Assembly (NCBI GenBank): GCA_002898915.1
Contig: BEHO01000034.1
Coordinates: 1 to 8,330, forward strand
DNA length: 8,330 nt
Source of the DNA: a bacterium HR12
GTDB taxonomy: Bacteria; Actinomycetota; UBA4738; HRBIN12
Reading direction: 5' to 3'
The position numbers and the translations under genes are program-made. Positions 1 through 5,994 of the stretch are shown here, in pieces (the stretch's first letter is position 1; each line of letters opens with the position of its first letter). The notes under the pieces were generated by a model. The model saw only the letters and a program-made list of their open reading frames with translations, had not been told where the DNA came from and did not search any database.

Positions 1-536
1 TGTTCGGGATCCCCTACATCGGCCCCTACAACGTGAACTCGATCATGAACCCGATCCTCGTCCACTGCCTCGGGCTCGGGTACCTGTTCAACATGTACCG
101 GAACAAGCCGCTCGTCCGGCCCGGGGGCGTGGTGATCATGTTCCACCCCGTCCCCTGGGAGTTCCACCAGGTCCATCACCCGAGCTACGTGGACTTCTTC
201 GAGGAGGTCCTGGCGGAGACCACGGACCCGGCGACGATCGAGTCCAAGTTCGAGGAGCGGTACGCCACCGACCCCTGGTACATCCACCTGTACCGGACGA
301 GCTACGCGTACCACGGCGTCCACCCCTTCTACATGTGGTACTGGGGGGCGCACGCCCTCGACTACCTGGGGGACGTCATCGTCGTCGGCGGGAACCGTCG
401 CGCGTGCGAGCGGATGGGGTACCGCGCGGCGACGACGTTCAGGGACGCGCTGGAGATGGCGGGCGAGACCGTGGGGCGCAGCCCGTCGATCACGTACTTC
501 CACATGCCGCCCTACCTGATCGCGGACGTCTCGTGA
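1..536 (+). CDS. LarA-like (lactate racemase / DUF2088 domain) protein, 3' part
   Basis: The reading frame is open from the left edge (first full codon at 3) to TGA at 534-536, giving 177 residues with no real start in view, so the 5' end lies outside the window. The GTG at 33 is internal, because conserved-looking sequence (FGIPYIGPYNVNS) precedes it. From memory of the family, the blocks GPYNVNSIMNP, KPLVRPGGVVI, HHPSY, YHGVHPFYMWYWG, GDVIVVGGN and the ending TYFHMPP resemble the C-terminal half of actinobacterial proteins annotated as lactate racemase domain or DUF2088. LarA itself is a nickel-pincer lactate racemase, but the substrate of these relatives is not established and the N-terminal half needed to judge the cofactor site is missing. 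The stop overlaps the next start (TGATG), which implies translational coupling with the acyltransferase. The coding call is firm; the family call is moderate. Confidence 0.7.
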   Translation, partial: FGIPYIGPYNVNSIMNPILVHCLGLGYLFNMYRNKPLVRPGGVVIMFHPVPWEFHQVHHPSYVDFFEEVLAETTDPATIESKFEERYATDPWYIHLYRTSYAYHGVHPFYMWYWGAHALDYLGDVIVVGGNRRACERMGYRAATTFRDALEMAGETVGRSPSITYFHMPPYLIADVS

Positions 537-1450
537 TGGGCTCGCGACGGTTCCTCGACGAGGTGCGGGAGGTCGCCCGGGCCTGGAACTGGGGACGCCG
601 TCCGGTCGTCCCCCGCTCGGCCGAGGGGACGACGCCGCCCCCTCCGCGGCTCGAGTTCCCGACGGACTGGGCCCGGACCCCGCTCGGTCGCGCGGCGCGC
701 ACGGCGATCCTCCTCGGGGTGATGCGGCCGATCGTGTGGAACGAGACGGCGCCCGAGGTCTTCGGGCTCGAGCACCTGGACGGCCTGCGGGGTCCGGTGA
801 TGTTCATCAGCAACCACACGAGCCACCTCGACGCGACCCTGATCCTGACGACGCTCCCCCAGCGCTGGCGTGACCGGACGGCCACGGCGGCGGCGAAGGA
901 CTACTTCTTCGACGTGTGGTGGCGCTCGGGCTTCACCGCGCTCGTCTACGGGGGGTTCCCGATCGAGCGCGGCGGCGGCGAGCGCGCGACCCGCAAGGCC
1001 AAGGAGCTGATCCGCGCGGGCTGGAGCATCATCGTCTTCCCCGAGGGCACGCGGTCGCCCGACGGATGGGTGCAGCGGTTCCGGCACGGGACGGCGCGCC
1101 TCGCGCTCGAGATGCGGATGCCGATCGTGCCGATCGCGATCATCGGGGCGTACCAGGCGATGCCCCGCGGCCGCGCCTGGCCGAAGCCCGGCCGGCCCCC
1201 GATCCGGGTCCGCTACGGCGCGCCGCTGTACCCGCGGGAGGGCGAGACGCACCAGGAGCTCTCGCTCCGGATGCAGCAGGCGATCGCCGAGCTCTTCGAC
1301 GAGGACCGCACGACCTGGTGGGAGGCCCGGCGACGCGCCGCCCGCGGCGAGACCCCGAGGCTGTCCGGCCCCATGGGGCCGACGTGGCTCCGGATGTGGG
1401 AGGGCTCGCGGCCGGTGAAGCGCCGGGGGAAGCCCCCCGTGTGGCGGTGA
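536..1450 (+). CDS. PlsC-type 1-acyl-glycerol-3-phosphate acyltransferase family protein
   Basis: This 304-residue protein carries the glycerolipid acyltransferase signature: NHTSHLD with the catalytic pair H94 and D99 (HX4D), an FPIERGGG block near 141-148 (motif II), EGTRS at 170-174 (phosphate-binding motif III) and MPIVPIAIIG at 195-204 (motif IV). Enzymes of this family transfer an acyl chain from acyl-CoA or acyl-ACP to lysophosphatidate or a related acceptor at the inner membrane. The frame is open further upstream, but the ATG at 536 is chosen because it overlaps the stop of the LarA-like gene by one base. No clear Shine-Dalgarno precedes it, so coupling is likely. The proline- and arginine-rich first 60 residues and the basic tail after about 260 are extensions beyond the core domain. 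A TetR gene follows 7 nt later. The acceptor specificity cannot be read from the sequence. Confidence 0.9.
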   Translation: MGSRRFLDEVREVARAWNWGRRPVVPRSAEGTTPPPPRLEFPTDWARTPLGRAARTAILLGVMRPIVWNETAPEVFGLEHLDGLRGPVMFISNHTSHLDATLILTTLPQRWRDRTATAAAKDYFFDVWWRSGFTALVYGGFPIERGGGERATRKAKELIRAGWSIIVFPEGTRSPDGWVQRFRHGTARLALEMRMPIVPIAIIGAYQAMPRGRAWPKPGRPPIRVRYGAPLYPREGETHQELSLRMQQAIAELFDEDRTTWWEARRRAARGETPRLSGPMGPTWLRMWEGSRPVKRRGKPPVWR

Positions 1451-1457
1451 GGGACCG

Positions 1458-2069
1458 GTGGGCCGGACGGGCGGCGAGCGCCGCCACGCGCTGATCGAGG
1501 AGGCGATCCGGGCCTTCGGGCGCGAGGGCTACCACGGCGCGAGCCTCGACCGCATCGCCGCGGCCTGTGGGATCCGCAAGCAGACGCTCCTCTACTACTT
1601 CCCCACCAAGGAGGCCCTGCTGCGGGCATGCCTGGAGGCCGCCGGCGAGCGCGTGATGCAGGAGGTGACGGCGGCCCTGGAGGGCAAGGACGCGTACTGG
1701 GACCGCGCCGAGGCCGTGATCCGGGCCGTCTTCCGCCTCGCGGAGGAGTGGCCGGAGTTCCCGGCGTTCCTGCGGGAGGCCGGGCGCCTCGGACCCCAGG
1801 CTTTCGAGCGGCTGACGGGGAACCTCGACGCGCTCCAGCGGCGCGCCGTGGCGTTCCTGCAGGAGGGGATGGACGCCGGCGAGATCCGCAAGCAGGACCC
1901 CACGTTCCTGCTCTTCCAGCTCTACACGGCGGTCGTGGGCTCCCTCACCGAGGCCAGCGTGCTCCGGGCGATGGTCGGGGAGGAGCGCAGCCGGGCCTCG
2001 CTCCGGCGGCGCGAGCGGGAGACGATCGCCTTCGTCCGCGCGGCCCTCCGCCCCGAGCCGACCGTCTGA
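1458..2069 (+). CDS. TetR/AcrR family transcriptional regulator
   Basis: This 203-residue protein has a typical TetR N-terminus: helix 1 (RRHALIEEAIRAFGREGY, about 8-25), then the helix-turn-helix at about 29-48, with SLDRIAAACGIRKQTLLYYF as the recognition region, followed by the usual PTKEALL. The remaining roughly 145 residues are an all-helical ligand-binding and dimerisation domain that cannot be matched to a ligand. The start is the GTG at 1458, with GAGGG at 1449-1453 as ribosome binding site, partly inside the stop codon of the preceding gene. The 7-nt spacing to the acyltransferase indicates one transcript, so the inference is that it represses its own operon (LarA-like, acyltransferase, tetR) in response to a lipid or small-molecule ligand. 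The operator would lie upstream of the window. Confidence 0.93.
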   Translation: MGRTGGERRHALIEEAIRAFGREGYHGASLDRIAAACGIRKQTLLYYFPTKEALLRACLEAAGERVMQEVTAALEGKDAYWDRAEAVIRAVFRLAEEWPEFPAFLREAGRLGPQAFERLTGNLDALQRRAVAFLQEGMDAGEIRKQDPTFLLFQLYTAVVGSLTEASVLRAMVGEERSRASLRRRERETIAFVRAALRPEPTV

Positions 2070-2214
2070 CCCGTGCCGGCATCCGGTCGGTTGCACCTGC
2101 GACCGCTGCGTCGTCGGACCCTGGCCCGACGGGACCTCCGACCGACGTGGCCCCCGGTTCGCGCGGCGTACGGTGCAGCTGGGTGGGGGCCGGAGTGCCC
2201 ACCGAGGAGGAGCG

Positions 2215-2748
2215 ATGAGCGAGGCGCAGGAGTCGCTGTGCGAGCGGCACCGTGGGTTCGTGCCCCTGATCGCCGCGATCGACGAGGTCGAGGGCGAGCT
2301 GGCTGGGGGCTCGGCCCTCCTGATCCGCGCCGAGACCGATGAGCTCCACGAGATCCTCTCGCACGAGCTCATCCCGCACGCCGTCGGTGAGGGCCGGACC
2401 GTGTTCCCGGTGCTCCGCCGCATCACCGGCACGGATCGGGTGACGCGCGAGATGCTCGCGGAGCACCGCGAGATCGCCCGGCTCACGGACGAGCTGGAGC
2501 GGATCCGCGACGAGCTCTCCCGGGCCGGCATCGGCGCTGAGCAGGAGGCGCGCATGCGGCGGGTGCTGGAGAGCCTGAAGCGCGCGATCTCGTCCCACTT
2601 CGAGCAGGAGGAGCGGGCCTGCTTCCGGGTGCTGAAGGAGGAGCTGACGCCGGAGGAGGCGGAGCGGCTCTACGAGGCGATGGAGCGCGCGACGAAGGAG
2701 ATCCGGCGGAGCTACGGCTGCGGCGGCGGCCGAGACTTCGACCCGTGA
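2215..2748 (+). CDS. Hemerythrin-like HHE-domain protein
   Basis: This 177-residue all-helical protein has the spaced ligands of a hemerythrin four-helix bundle: H12, H50/H55 with E59 in a HELIPHAVGEG block followed by VFPVL, H84 in AEHREIARL, and H128 with E132 in SHFEQEE. Such proteins bind a di-iron centre and are known to sense or store oxygen, nitric oxide or iron in the cytoplasm; which of these applies here cannot be told. The ATG at 2215 is chosen over the earlier in-frame start at 2173 because GAGGAGG at 2204-2210 sits 4 nt before it. The C-terminus is odd: SYGCGGGRDFDP adds a lone cysteine in a glycine run after the last helix. The gene stands alone, 145 nt after tetR and 19 nt from the convergent end of rpsD, with no strong terminator in that short gap. 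Confidence 0.85.
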   Translation: MSEAQESLCERHRGFVPLIAAIDEVEGELAGGSALLIRAETDELHEILSHELIPHAVGEGRTVFPVLRRITGTDRVTREMLAEHREIARLTDELERIRDELSRAGIGAEQEARMRRVLESLKRAISSHFEQEERACFRVLKEELTPEEAERLYEAMERATKEIRRSYGCGGGRDFDP

Positions 2749-2767
2749 GCGGTGGGCGCCGCGGAGG

Positions 2768-3370
2768 CTACGAGTAGTACTCGATGATGAGCCGTTCCTC
2801 GATGGGGACGGGCAGGGGGATCTCGTCGCGCTCCGGCATCCGCACCAACGTCCCCCGGAACGCCTCCCGATCCACGGAGAGGTAGGGCGGCGGCTCCGGC
2901 GCCAGCTCCGCGGCCTCCCGCACGAACACGAAGTTGCGGGCCTTCTCGGAGAGCTCGATGGTCTGGCCGGGGCGGACCTGGTAGCTCGGCACGTCCACCC
3001 GCCGACCGTCCACCCGGACGTGGCCGTGGGAGACGAGCTGACGGGCCTGGCGCTGGGTGAGCGCGAACCCCATGCGCAGGACGATCGCGTCGAGCCGCCG
3101 CTCGAGCTGGTTCAGGAGCTCCTCGCCGGTGACCCCTCGCTTGCGGCTGGCGCGCTCGTAGTAGATCCGCATCTGCCGCTCGCTCACGCCGTAGATCGCG
3201 CGGAGCTTCTGCTTCTCGAGGAGGCGGACCTGGTACTCGCTGATGCGCTTGCGCCCCCGGCCGTGCTGACCGGGCGGGTAGGGTCGGCGGACCGACGGGC
3301 AGTTGGGCCGCCCACACAGGGGCTGGCCGACGCGTCGGCACATGCGGTGACGGGGTCCGAGCTTGTCCAT
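2768..3370 (-). CDS. rpsD: 30S ribosomal protein S4
   Basis: This full-length 200-residue S4 binds 16S rRNA early in assembly of the small subunit. The N-terminal part shows the S4 signature RRPYPPGQHGRGRKRISEYQ (29-48) and LLEKQKLRAIYGVSERQM. The RNA-binding S4 domain follows at about 90-140 (RRLDAIVLRMGFA, QARQLVSHGHVRVDG), and the C-terminal IEERLIIEYYS is typical. It is a zinc-type S4 with an altered site: H8, C11, C19 and C24 replace the usual four cysteines, and the loop between the pairs is about six residues shorter. The ATG at 3368-3370 has no Shine-Dalgarno; a TACCCT hexamer lies 10 nt upstream. It is a single gene here, not in the usual rpsM-rpsK-rpsD-rpoA operon, which is common for the stand-alone S4 of many bacteria. 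It is divergent from the small gene at 3439. Confidence 0.97.
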   Translation of the reverse strand: MDKLGPRHRMCRRVGQPLCGRPNCPSVRRPYPPGQHGRGRKRISEYQVRLLEKQKLRAIYGVSERQMRIYYERASRKRGVTGEELLNQLERRLDAIVLRMGFALTQRQARQLVSHGHVRVDGRRVDVPSYQVRPGQTIELSEKARNFVFVREAAELAPEPPPYLSVDREAFRGTLVRMPERDEIPLPVPIEERLIIEYYS

Positions 3371-3380
3371 GCGGCCGACT

Positions 3381-3386
3381 AGGGTA
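3381..3386 (-). promoter_or_regulatory. Possible -10 element of rpsD
   Basis: On the - strand this reads TACCCT and fits TANNNT. It is 10 nt before the rpsD ATG, and no ribosome binding site lies between. No recognisable -35 is found at 16-18 nt. A neighbouring TACCTT is an alternative. The 68-nt gap to the divergent gene at 3439 must hold both promoters. Weak call. Confidence 0.3.
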
Positions 3387-3438
3387 CCAAGGTACGGCGA
3401 GGCCCGACCCCGGGCGGAACCGTGGGAGGCTACCGGTC

Positions 3439-3639
3439 GTGGAACCGGCGGAGATCTTCGAGCTCATCGTGAAGGCGGACGAGCGCGTGAAGTACGCCAC
3501 GCCCGAGAACGCCGACCTCCGGCGCCGCCAGGCGCGCGAGCTGCTGGAGCGGGCGCGGGACGCGGCGCGCGCGCTCGGCCACGCGGAGCTCCTCCGGCAG
3601 GCCGAGATCCGCCTCGCCGACCTCGGCGAGGAGGCCTAG
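3439..3639 (+). CDS. Small helical protein of unknown function (66 aa)
   Basis: The start is the GTG at 3439, preceded by GGGAGG at 3424-3429 with 9-nt spacing, and the stop is TAG at 3637-3639. The 66-residue product has no cysteine, no signal peptide and no membrane segment. It is predicted to form two or three amphipathic helices rich in Arg, Glu, Ala and Leu (for example RRRQARELLERARDAARALG at about 28-47), with a conserved-looking N-terminal block EIFELIVKADERVKYATPENA. The strong ribosome binding site, the normal codon pattern and the tight packing between rpsD and the NlpC/P60 gene argue that it is a real gene. I recognise the type as a small conserved actinobacterial hypothetical protein, but I know no function. 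The charged helices suggest a protein- or RNA-binding role, which is only a guess. Confidence 0.8.
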   Translation: MEPAEIFELIVKADERVKYATPENADLRRRQARELLERARDAARALGHAELLRQAEIRLADLGEEA

Positions 3640-4709
3640 CCGGGGCGGGCGGCCCCCACGAAGTGCTCCCAGTACACCGGCGCGATCGACACCGCGCTGC
3701 CGGTGCGGGGCGAGTGGATCATGCTGCCGCCGCCGAGGTAGATCGCGACGTGGCTGATGGGCGAGTAGAAGAACAGGAGGTCGCCCGGCTGCAGGTCCTC
3801 CCTCGAGACGTGCGGGAGGACGTCGTACTGGGCCTGGGAGGAGTGGGGGAGCGACACGCCCGCGTGCGCCCAGGCCCACATCGTGAAGCCCGAGCAGTCG
3901 AAGCCGGTCTCGGGGCTCGCGCCGCCCCACTGGTACGGGACCCCGAGGACCGAGTACGCCGCGGCCAGGACCGCCTGGACGTTCGGGTTCGGCGCCGGCG
4001 GGGGCGAGGGGTTCGAGCCCGAACCGCTCGGGGCGTCCTGGCCCGCGGCCTCGGCGGCGGCCGCCGCGGCGGCGGCTTCCCGCTGGGCCTCGAGCCGGTC
4101 GAGGTACTCGCGGTACCGGCGGTTGAGGTTCTCGTAGTACGCGCGCGCCTCGGCCGCGGCCTCCCGGATCTCGGCCTCCTTCCGCCGGATCCGCTCCACG
4201 AGCGCCCGCTGCTCGGCGAGGGCCCGCTCCAGCTCCTCGGCGGTCCAGCGCGCCCGCTGCTCGGCGTTCTCGGCCCGGGTCGCGAGGTCCGCATCGGCCT
4301 GCGCCATGCTCCCGATGAACTCGAGCCGGTCCGAGAAGTCGGCGATGGACTCGGCCTCGAGGAGGGCGGCCCACTGCGGGCCGAGCCCCTGGTAGGCGGC
4401 GGCCGCGTTGCGATTCAGCGCGGCGACGGCCCGGTCGGCCTCGGCACGGGCGCGCTCGGCCTCGGCTCGGACCTCGGCGAGCCGGTCCCGCACCCGATCG
4501 AGCTCCAGCTTGGCCTGGTTGTACTGCTCGACGAGGAGGGAGACCCGGGCGTTCAGCCGATCCAGCTCGGCCTTGGCCCGGAGGACGTCCTGCCGGCTCG
4601 GTGCCGCGGCGGAGATCGAGGGGAGGGCGAGGGAGGCGGCGATCACGACCAGGGCGGCGACCCCGGTCCGCACCGCGGGCGTGCTTCGCGTCCTCGTCGT
4701 CCCCTGCAT
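3636..4709 (-). CDS. Secreted coiled-coil NlpC/P60 peptidoglycan hydrolase
   Basis: This 357-residue exported protein is probably a D,L-endopeptidase that cuts peptide stems of peptidoglycan, as RipA-type enzymes do during cell separation. Residues 1-36 form a signal peptide with a basic start, a hydrophobic core VAALVVIAASLALP and a likely cleavage after SAAA. Residues 38-215 are long charged helices, predicted as an antiparallel coiled coil of the type that auto-inhibits or tethers such enzymes. An Ala-rich run (211-223) and a Ser/Pro/Asn linker (225-243) lead to the NlpC/P60 domain (244-357), with catalytic Cys272 in FDCSGF, His320 in ISHVAIYLGGG and His332 in MIHSPR. All three active-site residues are present. 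The stop codon overlaps the stop of the convergent small gene within CTAG (3636-3639). No Shine-Dalgarno precedes the ATG; the promoter and hairpin upstream are listed separately. Confidence 0.94.
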   Translation of the reverse strand: MQGTTRTRSTPAVRTGVAALVVIAASLALPSISAAAPSRQDVLRAKAELDRLNARVSLLVEQYNQAKLELDRVRDRLAEVRAEAERARAEADRAVAALNRNAAAAYQGLGPQWAALLEAESIADFSDRLEFIGSMAQADADLATRAENAEQRARWTAEELERALAEQRALVERIRRKEAEIREAAAEARAYYENLNRRYREYLDRLEAQREAAAAAAAAEAAGQDAPSGSGSNPSPPPAPNPNVQAVLAAAYSVLGVPYQWGGASPETGFDCSGFTMWAWAHAGVSLPHSSQAQYDVLPHVSREDLQPGDLLFFYSPISHVAIYLGGGSMIHSPRTGSAVSIAPVYWEHFVGAARPG

Positions 4710-4716
4710 GCGGAAA

Positions 4717-4735
4717 GGCTGCCACGATGGCAGCC
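4717..4735 (-). promoter_or_regulatory. Perfect 8-bp hairpin at the 5' end of the NlpC/P60 transcript
   Basis: GGCTGCCA and TGGCAGCC flank a 3-nt loop. The right edge coincides with the transcription start predicted from the promoter at 4743-4771, and the left edge is 7 nt (TTTCCGC) from the NlpC/P60 ATG. It could be a stabilising 5' stem-loop, a translation-control element, or a palindromic operator over the start site. A terminator of tRNA-Pro is less likely, since only three U residues follow. Confidence 0.55.
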
Positions 4736-4742
4736 CGCGCCG

Positions 4743-4771
4743 AGGCTAGCGGCTCGGACCGGGGGCGTCAA
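4743..4771 (-). promoter_or_regulatory. Sigma-70-type promoter of the NlpC/P60 gene
   Basis: Read on the - strand, TTGACG (4766-4771) is separated by exactly 17 nt from TAGCCT (4743-4748). Both match the actinobacterial housekeeping pattern TTGAC(R)/TANNNT. The expected start of transcription is about 4735-4737, at the foot of the hairpin, which would give a leader of roughly 26-28 nt. This is the best-formed promoter in the window. Confidence 0.6.
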
Positions 4772-4814
4772 ACCGCGGATGCCTTGGGGCGCAACCGCTC
4801 TCCTTCGAGATCGG

Positions 4815-4888
4815 TCGGGACGGCGGGACTTGAACCCGCGACCTCAGCGTCCCGAACGCTGCGCGCTACCAAACTGCGCCACGTCCCG
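4815..4888 (-). tRNA. tRNA-Pro (anticodon CGG)
   Basis: On the - strand a complete 74-nt cloverleaf can be drawn. The acceptor stem CGGGACG/CGTCCCG pairs perfectly over 7 bp. The D stem is GCGC/GCGC with a loop containing GGTA. The anticodon stem CAGCG/CGCTG carries the loop TTCGGGA, with anticodon CGG at 4852-4854. The variable loop is 5 nt, and the T arm is GCGGG-TTCAAGT-CCCGC. The discriminator is A (4815), and the next bases read CCG, so the terminal CCA is not fully encoded and must be added after transcription. It decodes the proline codon CCG, which is frequent in this GC-rich genome. It stands alone, upstream of and on the same strand as the NlpC/P60 gene. A TACACT hexamer lies 10 nt before the 5' end. 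Confidence 0.96.
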
Positions 4889-4898
4889 TGCGCAGGCA

Positions 4899-4904
4899 AG
4901 TGTA
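4899..4904 (-). promoter_or_regulatory. Possible -10 element of tRNA-Pro
   Basis: TACACT on the - strand ends 10 nt before the mature tRNA 5' end, so transcription would start about 4 nt upstream of it. No good -35 is visible at the right distance. Weak call. Confidence 0.35.
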
Positions 4905-4946
4905 CCGGGTCCGGGCCCGCTAGGCTGGGGCGGATCCGTCGGAGCC

Positions 4947-4953
4947 GAGGAGG
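4947..4953 (+). promoter_or_regulatory. Ribosome binding site that decides the glycosyltransferase start
   Basis: GAGGAGG lies directly against the ATG at 4954, which leaves no spacer, but 6 nt before the in-frame GTG at 4960, which is an ideal distance. This favours GTG 4960. A weaker GGAG at 4941-4944 would be 9 nt from the ATG, so that start cannot be excluded. Confidence 0.6.
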
Positions 4954-4959
4954 ATGGCC

Positions 4960-5994
4960 GTGAGGATCGCGCAGCTCTGTCCGCCCTGGTTGGCCGTGCC
5001 CCCGAAGGGCTACGGGGGGATCGAGTGGGTCGTGGCCCTGCTCGCCGACGGGCTCGTCGAGGCCGGCCACGACGTCACGCTGTTCGCGACGGGCGACTCG
5101 CGGACCAAGGCGCGTCTGGAGTACGTGTTCGAGACGGCGCCGGGGACGAAGGCCATCAACGACATCGTGCTCGACGCCACCCACACGATGTTCGCCCTCC
5201 GTGGGGCGCGGGAGCGCTTCGACGTCCTCCACGTCCACTCCCCGTTCTCGGCGCTCGCCGCCTCCGTGGAGACCGGGATCCCCACCGTGCACACGCTCCA
5301 CGGCTCGTTCACGCCGGAGATGAACCGCCTCTACTCCTTCGTGGCCGACCGGGCCTGGTACGTGGCGATCAGCGAGGCCCAGATGCGCTCGAACCCATCC
5401 CTGCGGTACGCGGGGGTCGTCTACAACGGCATCGACATGGACCTCTACGCCCTGCGGGAGGACAAGGAGGACTTCGTCCTGTTCCTCGGTCGGGCCGCGC
5501 CGGAGAAGGGGTGGCTCCGCGCCATCGAGGCCGCCAAGCTCGCCGGCGAGCGCCTCGTCTCGGCCGTGAAGATCGCCCATCCGACCGAGGAGGAGGAGTG
5601 GGAGCGACGGATCAAGCCCGCGCTGCCCCCCGACGCCGAGGTCATGGGGGAGATCTCGCAGGAGCAGAAGGTGGACCTGCTCCGCCGGGCCAAGGCGGTC
5701 CTGTTCCCCATCGACTGGCCCGAGCCCTTCGGCCTCGTGATGACGGAGGCCATGGCCTGCGGGACCCCGGTCATCGCCACCCCCCGAGGCTCGGTCCCCG
5801 AGGTGATCGAGGACGGTCGGACGGGGTTCATCGTGAGCGTCGAGAACTACGCCGAGGAGGCGGCCGAGCGCCTCCGCCGCCTCGACGAGATCGACCCCCG
5901 CGCGTGCCGCGAGCGCGTGGACCGGCTGTTCTCCAAGCGGGCGATGGTCGAGGGCTACGTGCGCGTGTTCGAGCGCGTGGTCGCCGAGGCCTGA
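4960..5994 (+). CDS. Glycosyltransferase family 4 (GT-B fold, retaining)
   Basis: This protein of 344 residues (346 if the ATG at 4954 is used) begins MRIAQLCPPW, typical of GT4 enzymes. The N-terminal Rossmann domain has the glycine-rich acceptor loop PPKGYGGIE (about 14-22), HDVTLFATGDS and DVLHVHSPFSA. The C-terminal donor domain opens with FLGRAAPEKG (175-184) and contains the retaining EX7E motif in PEPFGLVMTEAMACGTPVIA (E255 and E263), followed by GSVPEVIEDGRTGFIV. Such enzymes move a sugar from a nucleotide donor to a lipid, glycan or small molecule at the cytoplasmic face; donor and acceptor cannot be read from the sequence. The length is slightly short for GT4 but complete. A TAGGCT hexamer at 4921-4926 may be its -10 element. 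The 3' end overlaps the convergent metallophosphoesterase gene by 40 nt. It is a single-gene unit, not part of a polysaccharide cluster in this window. Confidence 0.93.
   Translation: MRIAQLCPPWLAVPPKGYGGIEWVVALLADGLVEAGHDVTLFATGDSRTKARLEYVFETAPGTKAINDIVLDATHTMFALRGARERFDVLHVHSPFSALAASVETGIPTVHTLHGSFTPEMNRLYSFVADRAWYVAISEAQMRSNPSLRYAGVVYNGIDMDLYALREDKEDFVLFLGRAAPEKGWLRAIEAAKLAGERLVSAVKIAHPTEEEEWERRIKPALPPDAEVMGEISQEQKVDLLRRAKAVLFPIDWPEPFGLVMTEAMACGTPVIATPRGSVPEVIEDGRTGFIVSVENYAEEAAERLRRLDEIDPRACRERVDRLFSKRAMVEGYVRVFERVVAEA

Noticed and set aside
2084..2144. Inverted repeats upstream of the hemerythrin gene (CGGTCGG/CCGACCG, and CGTCGG/CCGACG at 2112-2131)
   Set aside because: The stems are only 6-7 bp, the sequence is GC-rich, and no U-run follows. 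They could be a weak tetR terminator, but chance is as likely.
1140..2555. Long - strand open frame opposite the acyltransferase, tetR and hemerythrin genes
   Set aside because: Its composition (Arg, Ser, Ala, Pro) is that of a reverse-strand shadow, and the + strand genes have clear families.
2749..2767. Possible bidirectional terminator between the hemerythrin gene and rpsD
   Set aside because: Only a GCGG/CCGC stem is found in 19 nt, with no T-run on either strand.
4021..4080. GCC/GCG-rich repeat resembling a microsatellite
   Set aside because: It encodes the Ala-rich run before the linker of the NlpC/P60 protein; this is low-complexity coding sequence, not a separate repeat element.
4710..4814. 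ydaO-type c-di-AMP riboswitch upstream of the NlpC/P60 gene
   Set aside because: Known ydaO elements are much longer than the space left between the predicted start of transcription and the ATG; only a single hairpin is present.
4601..4963. + strand frame encoding TAGLEPATSASRTLRATKLRHVP
   Set aside because: This is the well-known spurious peptide made by reading the antisense strand of a tRNA. It lies over tRNA-Pro.
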